From Lacihabitans soyangensis (lineage in GTDB: Bacteria > Bacteroidota > Bacteroidia > Cytophagales > Spirosomataceae), in contig NZ_RJUF01000176.1 in assembly GCF_024343775.1 (NCBI RefSeq), positions 41,644 through 105,643 on the forward strand: a stretch of 64,000 nucleotides of DNA, given 5' to 3'. Each line of letters starts with the position of its first letter. Position 1 is the stretch's first letter. Below the pieces are notes generated by a model that ran no database searches, was not told the DNA's origin, and was given only the letters and a program-made list of their open reading frames with translations. Shown here piece after piece: positions 9,116 to 20,500 of the stretch. The translations under genes and the position numbers were made by a program.

Positions 9116-9736
9116 ATGTCAGAAAACCTCTTTGAATGGATTGGCTATGCAGCATCCTTAATCGTGGCCATTTCCTTGGTAATGTCTTCCATTGTAAAAT
9201 TCAGGTGGATAAACCTTTTGGGATCAGCACTTTTTGCTGTTTACGGATTCTTGATACAAGCTTGGCCGGTTTGTTTTTTCAACACTGCCATCGTTTTTAT
9301 AAATCTTTATTTTCTTTATAAAATATATTCAAAAAAAGACGAATTCAAGATTATCAAAACTTCTGATAAAGAGTCGCTACTGCATGAATTTGTAAATTTC
9401 AACAAAAAAGAAATAGAGAAAATAAGTCCAGATTTTGATTTCAACCTGAGCCACAAAGATTACAATTACTTCATTACCAGAAACATGGCATTGGTGGGTT
9501 TGTTTTTGGCACATAAAGAATCTGATGGAGTTTTAAGCATCGATTTGGATTTTGTGACACCACAATACCGAGATTTTAAAAATGGCAGCTTTCTGTACCA
9601 ATTTCTCACAGACACCTTTCAAAAATCTGGCATCAAAACTTTAAATGCAATAGGTAAAACACCCGCCCATCAACAATATCTTAAAGAAATGGGCTTTAAA
9701 AACAACGGAACTGATGTTTTTGTGAAGCAGATTTAA
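9116..9736 (+). CDS. Membrane protein with C-terminal GNAT-like domain
   Basis: The 206-aa product has three predicted transmembrane helices packed into residues 8-72 (YAASLIVAISLVMSSIV, INLLGSALFAVYGFLI, FFNTAIVFINLYFLY). That arrangement resembles the YgjV/small inner-membrane family. From about residue 80 the protein is soluble and ends in a GNAT-like pattern: an antiparallel sheet (FITRNMALVGLFLAHK), a segment where acetyl-CoA normally binds (PQYRDFKNGSFLYQFL) and a final TPAHQQYLKEMGFKNNG. It would be a membrane-anchored acetyltransferase facing the cytoplasm. The acetyl-CoA loop is not a clean Q/RxxGxG/A, so catalysis is unproven. Confidence 0.55.
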   Translation: MSENLFEWIGYAASLIVAISLVMSSIVKFRWINLLGSALFAVYGFLIQAWPVCFFNTAIVFINLYFLYKIYSKKDEFKIIKTSDKESLLHEFVNFNKKEIEKISPDFDFNLSHKDYNYFITRNMALVGLFLAHKESDGVLSIDLDFVTPQYRDFKNGSFLYQFLTDTFQKSGIKTLNAIGKTPAHQQYLKEMGFKNNGTDVFVKQI

Positions 9737-9784
9737 ATTCTTTCCTCTAATTTTACCGAGCCGTAGATTGAACAACCAAAGAGA

Positions 9785-10288
9785 ATGATTGAAACCGAAA
9801 GACTTATATTAAGACCTTTAAACCACAGACAACTCGAAAAATACATAAAACTCGATAATTCCTTAGAGGAAGAACTCAAAGTGAAGCCCGCCAAACGAGA
9901 AATTTCGCCCGACCTGATGGAAGCTCTAGAGTATTTTATCATGCCCAATGTGGCCAATCCACTAAAAAATCACCTTTTCTTTACGCTTTGGACGATGATT
10001 TGGAAAGAAAAAAACTGTTTGGTGGGTGATTTGTGCTTTGTAGGAGAACCCAACGAACTCGGGGAAGTTGAAATTGGCTACGGCACTTATGAGAACTTTA
10101 GAAACATGGGCTTTATGTCAGAGGCCGTTTCAGGCATCATCAATTGGTTTAAACCCTATTTAAACGCCGTTTTGGCCTCCACAGAAAAGGACAATCCAGC
10201 TTCTGCGAAAGTCTTACTGAAAAACAATTTTGTAACCTACTCCAGCGATGAAACTTTGGTGTATTGGAGGATGGATATTGCGAGGTGA
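9785..10288 (+). CDS. GNAT acetyltransferase, RimJ/RimL-like
   Basis: A 167-aa cytoplasmic acetyltransferase of the RimJ/RimL/ElaA-type branch. It opens with the family's MIETERLILRPL strand and contains GEVEIGYGTYENFRNMGFMSEAV, in which FRNMGFMSEA is the acetyl-CoA pyrophosphate-binding loop (R/QxxGxA/G region). The C-terminal STEKDNPASAKVLLKNNF fits the conserved 'N..S...LEK.GF' segment. Acceptor substrate cannot be predicted. It follows the membrane GNAT-like gene by 48 bases on the same strand, so two acetyltransferase-fold proteins may share a transcript. Confidence 0.75.
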   Translation: MIETERLILRPLNHRQLEKYIKLDNSLEEELKVKPAKREISPDLMEALEYFIMPNVANPLKNHLFFTLWTMIWKEKNCLVGDLCFVGEPNELGEVEIGYGTYENFRNMGFMSEAVSGIINWFKPYLNAVLASTEKDNPASAKVLLKNNFVTYSSDETLVYWRMDIAR

Positions 10289-10616
10289 AGGATGTTTTGT
10301 GAATTGGATTACGAATCTTAATTTATTTGGCCTCAAAATGCCCTATCGAAACATGCTGAAGAGCTGATTCTACCAATTTCGATAATATTGATTTTAAACA
10401 TTTACAAAGCCGTGTAAAGTAAAACCAGACAGTTTATTGTCTTATTTTATTCTGAGGCTCAAACTCTCCGAATACACTTAGAGTAGTAAATTCGATTGAA
10501 AAGTGGAAAACTTCTTACATCATTTAGGACTACAAACCATTCTTATCTAGCTTCCAAATAGCCTATCGGAACTTGTCGGAAAGCCTAACGAATTGGACAT
10601 CTACTTTTTTATTAAA
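10289..10616. other. Gene-free spacer
   Basis: No supported reading frame on either strand. Two related 15-mers, CCTATCGAAACATG near 10341 and CCTATCGGAACTTG near 10561, hint at a decayed repeated element; nothing else is recognisable. Confidence 0.35.
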
Positions 10617-10642
10617 AAAGCCAACTCCTAGAAGTTGGCTTT
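10617..10642 (-). terminator. Intrinsic terminator of the 10.65-11.64 kb operon
   Basis: The perfect stem AAAGCCAACT / AGTTGGCTTT encloses a short loop. Read on the minus strand the hairpin runs into a T-tract, 13 bases after the stop of the last operon gene. Confidence 0.8.
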
Positions 10643-10654
10643 AAAAATAGCTAT

Positions 10655-10936
10655 CTATTTATGTACTTTATATACAATTATTGCGAAAATAATTGCTAAA
10701 AGTAAGTTAATAAATATATTTCTAGACATTGATTTTCTATTTAAATCGTCCGATAAAATATAAATAATCAATGCTAAAATTATTTGCAGAACGAGGAAAA
10801 TGAATAACGGTAATAACGATAATTGGTTGCGATTTAAATAAGTACCTAAAACCATCATTAAATATGGTGAAATCATACCTATAACCTTCAGTACTTTTAA
10901 AAGCCCGTTCCTTTTAGCATCGAATATTTTTTCCAT
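10655..10936 (-). CDS. Small three-helix membrane protein, last gene of an uncharacterised operon
   Basis: The 93-aa product has three hydrophobic helices at about residues 15-32 (VLKVIGMISPYLMMVLG), 39-59 (LSLLPLFIFLVLQIILALIIY) and 72-90 (NIFINLLLAIIFAIIVY) with positively charged connecting segments. No named family is recognised. It starts 10 bases after the stop of a Cys-rich protein gene and is followed directly by a terminator, so it ends a three-gene operon. A small membrane protein after a Cys-rich peptide is a layout seen for immunity or export partners of bacteriocin-like peptides, but that role is only inference here. Confidence 0.6.
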   Translation of the reverse strand: MEKIFDAKRNGLLKVLKVIGMISPYLMMVLGTYLNRNQLSLLPLFIFLVLQIILALIIYILSDDLNRKSMSRNIFINLLLAIIFAIIVYKVHK

Positions 10937-10946
10937 AATAATTTAA

Positions 10947-11333
10947 TTAATAGTAACCACAACTGTCCCAACAAATACCAAATGACTGATAACCAGTATT
11001 AAATTGATCGTCATAAATTGCCCCTGCAACAGCAGTACACGCAAAAAAGGCCCAAATAGTAGGACTTAAAACCACACATCCCGCAGAAGTGTAGAGAAAT
11101 TGATTATACGCAGAATTAAGAGTTAAATTCAACTGTGCCTGACAATTCCTGGCACAGTCATCTGGATTCGGTATCATTACCCTAGCTTTTTCGTTGTTTT
11201 TTTCATTGAAAAGTAAATATGCGGACTGTAGTATTTTATTCCTCTCTGAAGGTTCGGAACTCCTCAACTCCGGAAATTCATTTTGAAGTTCTATTAAATT
11301 ATAGTAAATATTCTCCAATTGTTTAATTTTCAT
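10947..11333 (-). CDS. Twin-CX3C cysteine-rich protein of unknown function
   Basis: The 128-aa product has a charged N-terminal half (residues 1-55) with no signal peptide. The C-terminal half carries six Cys in a symmetric pattern: CX3C at 60/64, single Cys at 86 and 99, and CX3C at 121/125. The stretch between the outer pairs is hydrophobic and Ala/Val/Phe-rich (about 83-106), which would suit an amphipathic hairpin locked by disulfides. The last residues are aromatic (GYY). I recognise the general look of Bacteroidetes Cys-rich proteins with paired CX3C motifs but no named family or function. It sits 12 bases after a lipoprotein gene and 10 bases before a membrane protein gene. Confidence 0.6.
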   Translation of the reverse strand: MKIKQLENIYYNLIELQNEFPELRSSEPSERNKILQSAYLLFNEKNNEKARVMIPNPDDCARNCQAQLNLTLNSAYNQFLYTSAGCVVLSPTIWAFFACTAVAGAIYDDQFNTGYQSFGICWDSCGYY

Positions 11334-11345
11334 TGAAGGTTTATC

Positions 11346-11642
11346 TTACATTTCTGTTAAAATCTGCTCATATTCCATTCGAGATTTCATACTACTCAGT
11401 CTCATTTTAATATCATCAGTTAATTTGAACCCTTTCTTTAATTTGTTGCTAATTTTATCTTTGACAGCAATATTATAAAGGTCTTGAAAGGGTTTTGAAT
11501 TTGAAATTTTCAAAACCAAATTTTCCTGATCCTTTGCACTAAGTCTTAAACTTTTTGAATTACTTTTTGTGGTAGGTGAATCGATGGGTTTTTCACAAGA
11601 AATTAAAAATGTTAGAAGTAGAAACAGTGTGATTTTTTTCAT
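11346..11642 (-). CDS. Small lipoprotein, first gene of an uncharacterised operon
   Basis: The 98-aa product starts with MKKITLFLLLTFLISC, a clear lipoprotein signal with the lipobox Cys at 16. The mature part is short, Lys/Ser-rich and helical ('SAKDQENLVLKISNSKPFQDLYNIA'). No family is recognised. As the first of three tightly spaced minus-strand genes it probably acts with the twin-CX3C protein and the membrane protein that follow. It is expected at the outer membrane. Confidence 0.6.
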   Translation of the reverse strand: MKKITLFLLLTFLISCEKPIDSPTTKSNSKSLRLSAKDQENLVLKISNSKPFQDLYNIAVKDKISNKLKKGFKLTDDIKMRLSSMKSRMEYEQILTEM

Positions 11643-12020
11643 TTTAATTGTTTAATAATCTACCAAATATGAATAACATATTTAACAATTTCTAAATTAC
11701 TTGGAAAAAATTATTAAACGGTCAGTTTTCAGCCCTGCTACATTTTCCAGATTTCGAAGCATAAAAAAATGATATACCAATCGCAAAAATTTAAAGTTGC
11801 TATCCCCATTTGCCAAATATTTCCCACATCTAAGTCTTTTTATATATTATTCCTTTTTTCAAATTCCGCTAACCTCTAAAAAAACTAAACTCCACCTTTC
11901 CCTAAAATCCTTCCACCCAACAATATTCCAAACCCAGCTTGCATTGCTCACAGATTGTGCTTTAATTTACTTTTTGGATTACATCAAAACTTCAGCAAAC
12001 ATAAAAATATTCTTTCAGCA
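11643..12020. other. Divergent spacer between the lipoprotein operon and the nucleoside phosphorylase
   Basis: Must hold promoters for both directions. A minus-strand TTG-N16-TATTTGG lies near 11660-11685 and a plus-strand TACTTTTTG near 11968; both only approximate the TAnnTTTG consensus. Open frames here (for example 11797-12024) lack any recognisable content. Confidence 0.35.
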
Positions 12021-12896
12021 ATGACCAAAACCTTAGCAGCTTCCGAACTCATACTCAATCCCGACGGCAGTTTGTACCATTGCAATCTTCTGCCTGAAAA
12101 CTTGGGAGATACTGTTTTTTTGGTGGGCGACCCCGACAGAGTGCCTACGGTTTCGGCTTTTTTTGATACCGTAGATTTCAAGACTCAAAAAAGAGAAATT
12201 GTGACGCATACCGGCACCAAAAATGGCAAAAAAGTTACGGTTATTTCGACTGGCATGGGTACTGACAATATAGACATTGTACTGACAGAATTGGATGCTG
12301 TAGTGAATATAGATTTGCAGAAAAAACAATTGAAAGATACCCATAAGCAACTCACCTTCATACGTTTAGGCACTTCTGGTTCTTTACAAAAACACATACC
12401 AGTTGATAGTTTTTTGGCCAGCACGCATGGTTTAGGAATGGACGGATTATTGCATTTTTACAAAAACTCTGAGGCATTTACTTACAATCCTTTCGTAGAA
12501 AAGTTTATAGAAGAAACCGAATGGAGCAGCAAACTTTCGAGACCATATTTGGTTGAAGGAGATGAGGATTTAATCCAAAAAGCCAAGAATTTAGGTTTTT
12601 ATACGGGTATTACAGCAACAGCCTGTGGCTTTTATGGTCCTCAAGGCAGAGTTTTAAGATTGGATGTGCAAGACAGTTTACTCAACGAGAAGCTTTCCAG
12701 ATTTGAATACAATGGCTTAAAAATCACCAATTTCGAGATGGAAACTTCAGCCATTTTTGGGCTCTCAAAACTTTTGGGACATAAAGCCATTTCGATAAAT
12801 TGCATTATAGCCAACCGATTTTCGGGCGAATATTCCAAAGATTACAAGAAATCGGTTCAAATAATGATAGAAAAAGTCCTCAACAGTTTTATTTAA
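12021..12896 (+). CDS. Nucleoside phosphorylase (uridine phosphorylase family)
   Basis: A 291-aa PNP/UDP family enzyme that would cleave a nucleoside with phosphate to give the base and (deoxy)ribose 1-phosphate. The family phosphate-binding segment is VFLVGDPDRVPTVSAFFD near residue 33. Downstream, VISTGMGTDNIDIVLTEL, IRLGTSGSLQ and NFEMETSAIFGLSKLLGHKA match the conserved strand-loops, the last carrying the Glu-Met-Glu that binds ribose. Slightly longer than E. coli Udp (253 aa). The frame is open to 11955, but the ATG at 12021 gives a normal N-terminus. The next gene is cytidine deaminase, consistent with pyrimidine salvage. Confidence 0.8.
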   Translation: MTKTLAASELILNPDGSLYHCNLLPENLGDTVFLVGDPDRVPTVSAFFDTVDFKTQKREIVTHTGTKNGKKVTVISTGMGTDNIDIVLTELDAVVNIDLQKKQLKDTHKQLTFIRLGTSGSLQKHIPVDSFLASTHGLGMDGLLHFYKNSEAFTYNPFVEKFIEETEWSSKLSRPYLVEGDEDLIQKAKNLGFYTGITATACGFYGPQGRVLRLDVQDSLLNEKLSRFEYNGLKITNFEMETSAIFGLSKLLGHKAISINCIIANRFSGEYSKDYKKSVQIMIEKVLNSFI

Positions 12897-12930
12897 ATGT
12901 AAAAATTGCCGTTTTGCAGTGAATGAGAAA

Positions 12931-12957
12931 TAGCGTCTTAGCGACCTAGTGGTAAAA
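12931..12957 (+). repeat. Dispersed intergenic repeat, copy 2
   Basis: TAGCGTCTTAGCGACCTAGT followed by GGTAAAA matches 4980-5005 with a few substitutions, and again lies directly before a start codon (12968). Confidence 0.55.
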
Positions 12958-12967
12958 AAGAAACAAA

Positions 12968-13450
12968 ATGATAAAGAAAACAATAAATATAGAATACAGT
13001 GCTTTTGCCAACACCGAAGAAATGGCAGAATCTGACAGAATTCTGATAAACAGAGCCATTGAAATAGCCAAATTGAGTTATTCGCCCTATTCAAAATTCC
13101 CGGTTGGGGCGGCAGTAATGTTGGATTCTGGAGAAATTTTCGCAGGAAATAATCAAGAAAACATAGCATTTCCGTCTGGAACCTGTGCCGAAAGAACTGT
13201 TTTAAACTACGTTAATGCCAATTTTCCTGACAAAAAAATAAAGACCATTGCCATAACGGCCACCAATACCACCACCACCGAACCCGTAACGCCATGCGGT
13301 TTTTGTAGACAAGTAATTGTAGAAATGGAAATGAAACAAAAATCTCCATTACGCATCATATTGCACAAAATAGGCGGTGAAACCTACGTTTTCGAAACTT
13401 CCAAAGCCATTTTGCCTTTGGCATTTGATGACAATGTTTTGAAAAACTAA
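12968..13450 (+). CDS. cdd: Cytidine deaminase
   Basis: Zinc hydrolase that deaminates (deoxy)cytidine to (deoxy)uridine in pyrimidine salvage. The 160-aa product has both metal motifs: CAE (in GTCAERTVL, with the catalytic Glu) and PCGFCRQ. Three Cys ligands (CAE...PCxxC) mark the small tetrameric Bacillus-type enzyme rather than the His-Cys-Cys E. coli type. The N-terminal [16 protein letters not shown] segment is typical of the family. It lies 71 bases after a nucleoside phosphorylase gene, which would process the product uridine further. Confidence 0.92.
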   Translation: MIKKTINIEYSAFANTEEMAESDRILINRAIEIAKLSYSPYSKFPVGAAVMLDSGEIFAGNNQENIAFPSGTCAERTVLNYVNANFPDKKIKTIAITATNTTTTEPVTPCGFCRQVIVEMEMKQKSPLRIILHKIGGETYVFETSKAILPLAFDDNVLKN

Positions 13451-13493
13451 GCAATCTAATTGGTCATTAGCTCAATTTAAATGGGGAAATAAT

Positions 13494-14084
13494 ATGGGTT
13501 TAGATAGTGTTGAACTTCTAATGCAAATTGAAGATGAATTTAAAATAAAAATTAGTGATCAAGATGCCCAAAATATATCGACTGTAGGAGATTTGGCAAA
13601 CTACATTTACCAAAATTCTACCTTTATATTTCCTAACAATTGTTTGAAAATCCGATTACTTAATTCCATCAAATCTGCCTTAACAGTCCTTGAATTTCCA
13701 GCCAATCTTGATCTCACTAACACTGTGGGTGAATTCTTAGCAAAAGACGACTTAAAAACTACATGGAAGAAATTAGAGGAAACGTTAAACTTGAAATTAC
13801 CTGAACTTAATCCTCAAGATTTAAAAGTAGAAAAAATAGAAGATGTGAAAATATTTGGTTTTAATATCATTCGAATAAAGCCACCTATTTTAGATATGAC
13901 TTTCGAACGGTTAATAGAATGTATTGGAGCACTTAACTATCAAGACTTTATAGACTTCGATAATATTACAAGCTTTTTTGAAATACTAATCGCAGTTATA
14001 GGAATTACCCATTTAAAGTCTGGGGTGGATGTCGATGAAATTTTTACATCAAGTTCCTTTACCTATGACCTCGGAATCGATTAA
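13494..14084 (+). CDS. Acyl-carrier-like protein, DUF1493-type N-terminus
   Basis: The 196-aa product opens with [38 protein letters not shown], which is the second half of an acyl carrier protein fold: Ser5 in 'GLDS' is at the phosphopantetheine site, followed by the acidic recognition helix. The fold's first helix is missing, as in DUF1493-type proteins. The remaining roughly 150 residues are acidic and Ile/Leu-rich and are not recognised; they end in another 'SFTYDLGID', which resembles the start of an ACP motif and may be part of the same family. The acyl substrate and partner enzymes are unknown and no synthase is nearby. Confidence 0.55.
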   Translation: MGLDSVELLMQIEDEFKIKISDQDAQNISTVGDLANYIYQNSTFIFPNNCLKIRLLNSIKSALTVLEFPANLDLTNTVGEFLAKDDLKTTWKKLEETLNLKLPELNPQDLKVEKIEDVKIFGFNIIRIKPPILDMTFERLIECIGALNYQDFIDFDNITSFFEILIAVIGITHLKSGVDVDEIFTSSSFTYDLGID

Positions 14085-14407
14085 TTATCTCAGCCAGACT
14101 TAATGCTCCATTTGAATATTTCTTTCCTAAACCACAAAACCTACTAAAATCTTAAATGTTAAAAAATATTTACTAATCAAAATTCAATTCTTATTGTACA
14201 TTTAATCTAATGTCAGAATAAAAAAGGACATGCAGCGAACCGCTTTTGGCACTGTCAAAATTGTCCTTATTTTTTCTCCAAAATTTACTTTTGGCAGACA
14301 AACCTGAAAAAATGTCAGTAAAAATATACCTACTTGGCCTTTGGCTTAGTAATTGTTCATAGGCATTGCAGATAAAATTAAATAATCTTTAAACTTTAAA
14401 TAGTATT
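14085..14407 (+). promoter_or_regulatory. groESL control region with TTG-N22-TACTTTTG promoter
   Basis: TTG at 14261-14263 and TACTTTTG at 14286-14293 form a Bacteroidetes promoter with a 22-base spacer, giving a leader of about 105 bases before groES. A 17-base imperfect palindrome (14244-14260) abuts the TTG on its upstream side. No CIRCE element (HrcA site) is present. No gene is visible in this 323-base gap. Confidence 0.6.
14244..14260. promoter_or_regulatory. Imperfect palindrome upstream of the groESL promoter
   Basis: TTTTGGCACTGTCAAAA reads nearly the same on the other strand (TTTTGnCAnTGnCAAAA). It ends one base before the -33 TTG, where an activator or repressor would bind. A second TTTTGGC occurs at 14290-14296. 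Confidence 0.4.
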
Positions 14408-14683
14408 ATGTCAGTAAACGTGAAACCTTTAGCAGACAGAGTTTTGATAGAGGCAGCTCCAGCGGAGGAGAAAACAGCCTTCGGAATTATTATTCCTGAT
14501 ACAGCAAAAGAAAAACCTCAAAAAGGAACAGTGGTAGCTGTAGGACCAGGTAAAAAAGACGAGCCAATGTCGGTAAAAGTAGGTGATGCAGTATTGTATG
14601 GCAAATATTCTGGAACTGAACTTACAGTAGACGGTAAAGAGTATTTGATCATGAGAGAATCAGACATCTACGCAATCGTTTAA
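14408..14683 (+). CDS. groES: Co-chaperonin GroES
   Basis: The 91-aa cap of the GroEL chaperonin. The [44 protein letters not shown] region holds the N-terminal strand, the mobile loop and the GxVVAVGxG motif; the C-terminal [30 protein letters not shown] is standard. Full length. It is followed by groEL after 42 bases in the usual operon. Confidence 0.97.
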   Translation: MSVNVKPLADRVLIEAAPAEEKTAFGIIIPDTAKEKPQKGTVVAVGPGKKDEPMSVKVGDAVLYGKYSGTELTVDGKEYLIMRESDIYAIV

Positions 14684-14698
14684 TTTCATTTTTAATAG

Positions 14699-16357
<1,659 letters not shown>

Positions 16358-16380
16358 TTCGTTCTAAAATATTCTTTAAA

Positions 16381-16412
16381 AAAGCCTGCATTTCGATGCG
16401 GGCTTTTTTTTT
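16381..16412 (+). terminator. groESL terminator
   Basis: Stem AAAGCCTGCAT / ATGCGGGCTTT with a short loop and a run of nine T, 23 bases after the groEL stop. Confidence 0.9.
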
Positions 16413-16455
16413 AGCACAATTTTTGCAATAACATTATGGACAAAACAACACCATA

Positions 16456-17265
16456 ATGCCAAAAAGATTTTTTCACCTAACAATTTTATTTTTTTCACTG
16501 CTTGCCTGTGAAAAAGACGCAACTAAAGACCTTGGAATAGAAAAACCAATAGAGCCTAATAAAGAGTGTAAAATACTATCCAACACACGCTCAGACGGTC
16601 AGCAATATCAATTTGTGTTTAAGGAAAATACCCTTCAAAACATTATCGGATTTAATGATTTTGATACTTTCATTTACACAGCAGGAAAATTATCTCGAGC
16701 AGTGCATAGCAGGACAAAAAATGCCTATACGCTTTTTGAGTACAACGATAAAAACCAATTAAGTAAAATCACCTTTGAAGGAACTGACAGCCAAGGGAAA
16801 AAATTCAGCTACCCTACGGTAATTACCTATAACAATATAGGCAAAATCGACAAATTGGTTCTCAACTGGCCTACTTTCCCTGATAAAGTAGACACCAGAT
16901 TTACCTACGATGCCAACGGAAACGTGAAATATATCACCGCATTCTTAAATGGAGAGTGGGAAACTATATTAGAAAATACGGAATTTGATGACAAGCCATC
17001 GCCCTATAAAAACCAGAAGATCGGCAATATACTTAGTTACTACATGGTTTATTCTCTATTGAGCGGTGGACTTAATTTTACGCAGTACCTTAACACCAAC
17101 AACGTTAAAACCGCAGTTGTAAAAAGGGGATTTGAAAACATTACCTATCGTTACGAATACCAGTATAATACACTCGGATTTCCAACCAAGGTAGATTACA
17201 CCCGAACCCTGAACAATAGACCAACTCCGATGTCTGAAAATTTTTCCTACGATTGCGAACTATAA
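16456..17265 (+). CDS. Lipoprotein with YD/RHS-like strand repeats
   Basis: The 269-aa product starts with a lipoprotein signal, MPKRFFHLTILFFSLLAC, with the lipobox Cys near 18. The mature region contains short repeated strands such as FEYNDKNQLSKITFEG, TYNNIGKIDKLVLNW, TYDANGNVKYITAF and YQYNTLGFPTKVDY. These match the 'Y-x-x-N-G-x-I/L' strand of RHS/YD-like repeats and of the small Bacteroidetes lipoproteins annotated as DUF4595-like. It is probably an outer-membrane lipoprotein with a beta-sheet fold; no enzymatic residues are visible. It stands alone between the groESL terminator and the pyrG promoter. Confidence 0.6.
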   Translation: MPKRFFHLTILFFSLLACEKDATKDLGIEKPIEPNKECKILSNTRSDGQQYQFVFKENTLQNIIGFNDFDTFIYTAGKLSRAVHSRTKNAYTLFEYNDKNQLSKITFEGTDSQGKKFSYPTVITYNNIGKIDKLVLNWPTFPDKVDTRFTYDANGNVKYITAFLNGEWETILENTEFDDKPSPYKNQKIGNILSYYMVYSLLSGGLNFTQYLNTNNVKTAVVKRGFENITYRYEYQYNTLGFPTKVDYTRTLNNRPTPMSENFSYDCEL

Positions 17266-17288
17266 TGTTTTAGTTTTAAAGACATTAA

Positions 17289-19978
<2,690 letters not shown>

Positions 19979-19981
19979 GTT

Positions 19982-20341
19982 CTAAATTGCGAGGTGAATT
20001 TCCTCTCCCTTATTGTTTTGGTGGTTTAATGTCCATAAACTCGTGTAGGTAGTTTCCACCTCAGAAGTTCCCATTTTTCTAAAAATAGAAATTTCCAGAC
20101 CCAAGTTTTCCAGAAAAAGCTTTTCAATTTCATTTACTTTCATGTCACCTTCAATCGCAAATCCCTTAGGATTTACAATATTGGCAATTTCGAAAACCAC
20201 AAAATCTCTATGTCCAAGACTCACAGCCTCTCCTTTTCTATAAATTTCAATTCTTAAAAAAGGAAAAGCGGTGTTAAACCCATTCATGAGCTCAGATATC
20301 CTCGTCGCAGAGTCAATCAATATTTTTTTACCGCCTTTCAT
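19982..20341 (-). CDS. Conserved-looking hypothetical protein (119 aa)
   Basis: A 119-aa soluble protein with no signal peptide or membrane segment. It has mixed alpha/beta content, and the segment IEGDMKVNEIEKLFLENLGLEISIFRKMG looks like a helix followed by a strand with an 'IFR+.G' turn. That pattern is seen in small Bacteroidetes proteins of unknown function. No catalytic motif can be assigned. It converges on the AcuI-like gene with a 3-base gap, and its start faces the palindromic region before the PAS kinase gene. Confidence 0.5.
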   Translation of the reverse strand: MKGGKKILIDSATRISELMNGFNTAFPFLRIEIYRKGEAVSLGHRDFVVFEIANIVNPKGFAIEGDMKVNEIEKLFLENLGLEISIFRKMGTSEVETTYTSLWTLNHQNNKGEEIHLAI

Positions 20342-20391
20342 ACCTTATGTTTCAAATAGGCTTCAAAATTTGTAAAAAAAAAATTACGCAA

Positions 20392-20413
20392 CTATGACTC
20401 AAATCAGTCATAG
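20392..20413. promoter_or_regulatory. CRP/FNR-like palindrome, distal
   Basis: CTATGACT-N6-AGTCATAG is a perfect inverted repeat with 8-base arms. The inner part TGACT-N6-AGTCA has the 16-base layout of CRP-family boxes. It lies 109 bases before the PAS kinase start. Confidence 0.6.
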
Positions 20414-20454
20414 AAATTTTAGAAAAGAAAATTTAATCATTCATAATAGTTATC

Positions 20455-20475
20455 ATGACAAAAGTCATATTTTTG
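20455..20475 (+). promoter_or_regulatory. CRP/FNR-like palindrome overlapping a -7 element
   Basis: ATGAC-aaaa-GTCAT (20455-20468) is a perfect inverted repeat whose half-sites match the distal palindrome. Its last base is the first base of TATTTTTG (20468-20475), a Bacteroidetes -7 element 25 bases before ATG 20501. Binding here would directly affect transcription of the kinase/regulator pair. Confidence 0.6.
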
Positions 20476-20500
20476 ACCAAACAATAAGGATAGTTTGCCA

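Noticed and set aside
10341..10575. Transposon remnant suggested by two related 15-mers
   Set aside because: Similarity is too short and no transposase fragment or terminal repeats are visible.
11797..12024. 75-aa plus-strand frame upstream of the nucleoside phosphorylase
   Set aside because: Begins with a non-ATG codon, has no domain and overlaps the phosphorylase start region.
14085..14407. CIRCE element for groESL
   Set aside because: The TTAGCACTC-N9-GAGTGCTAA sequence is not present; only a different palindrome was found.
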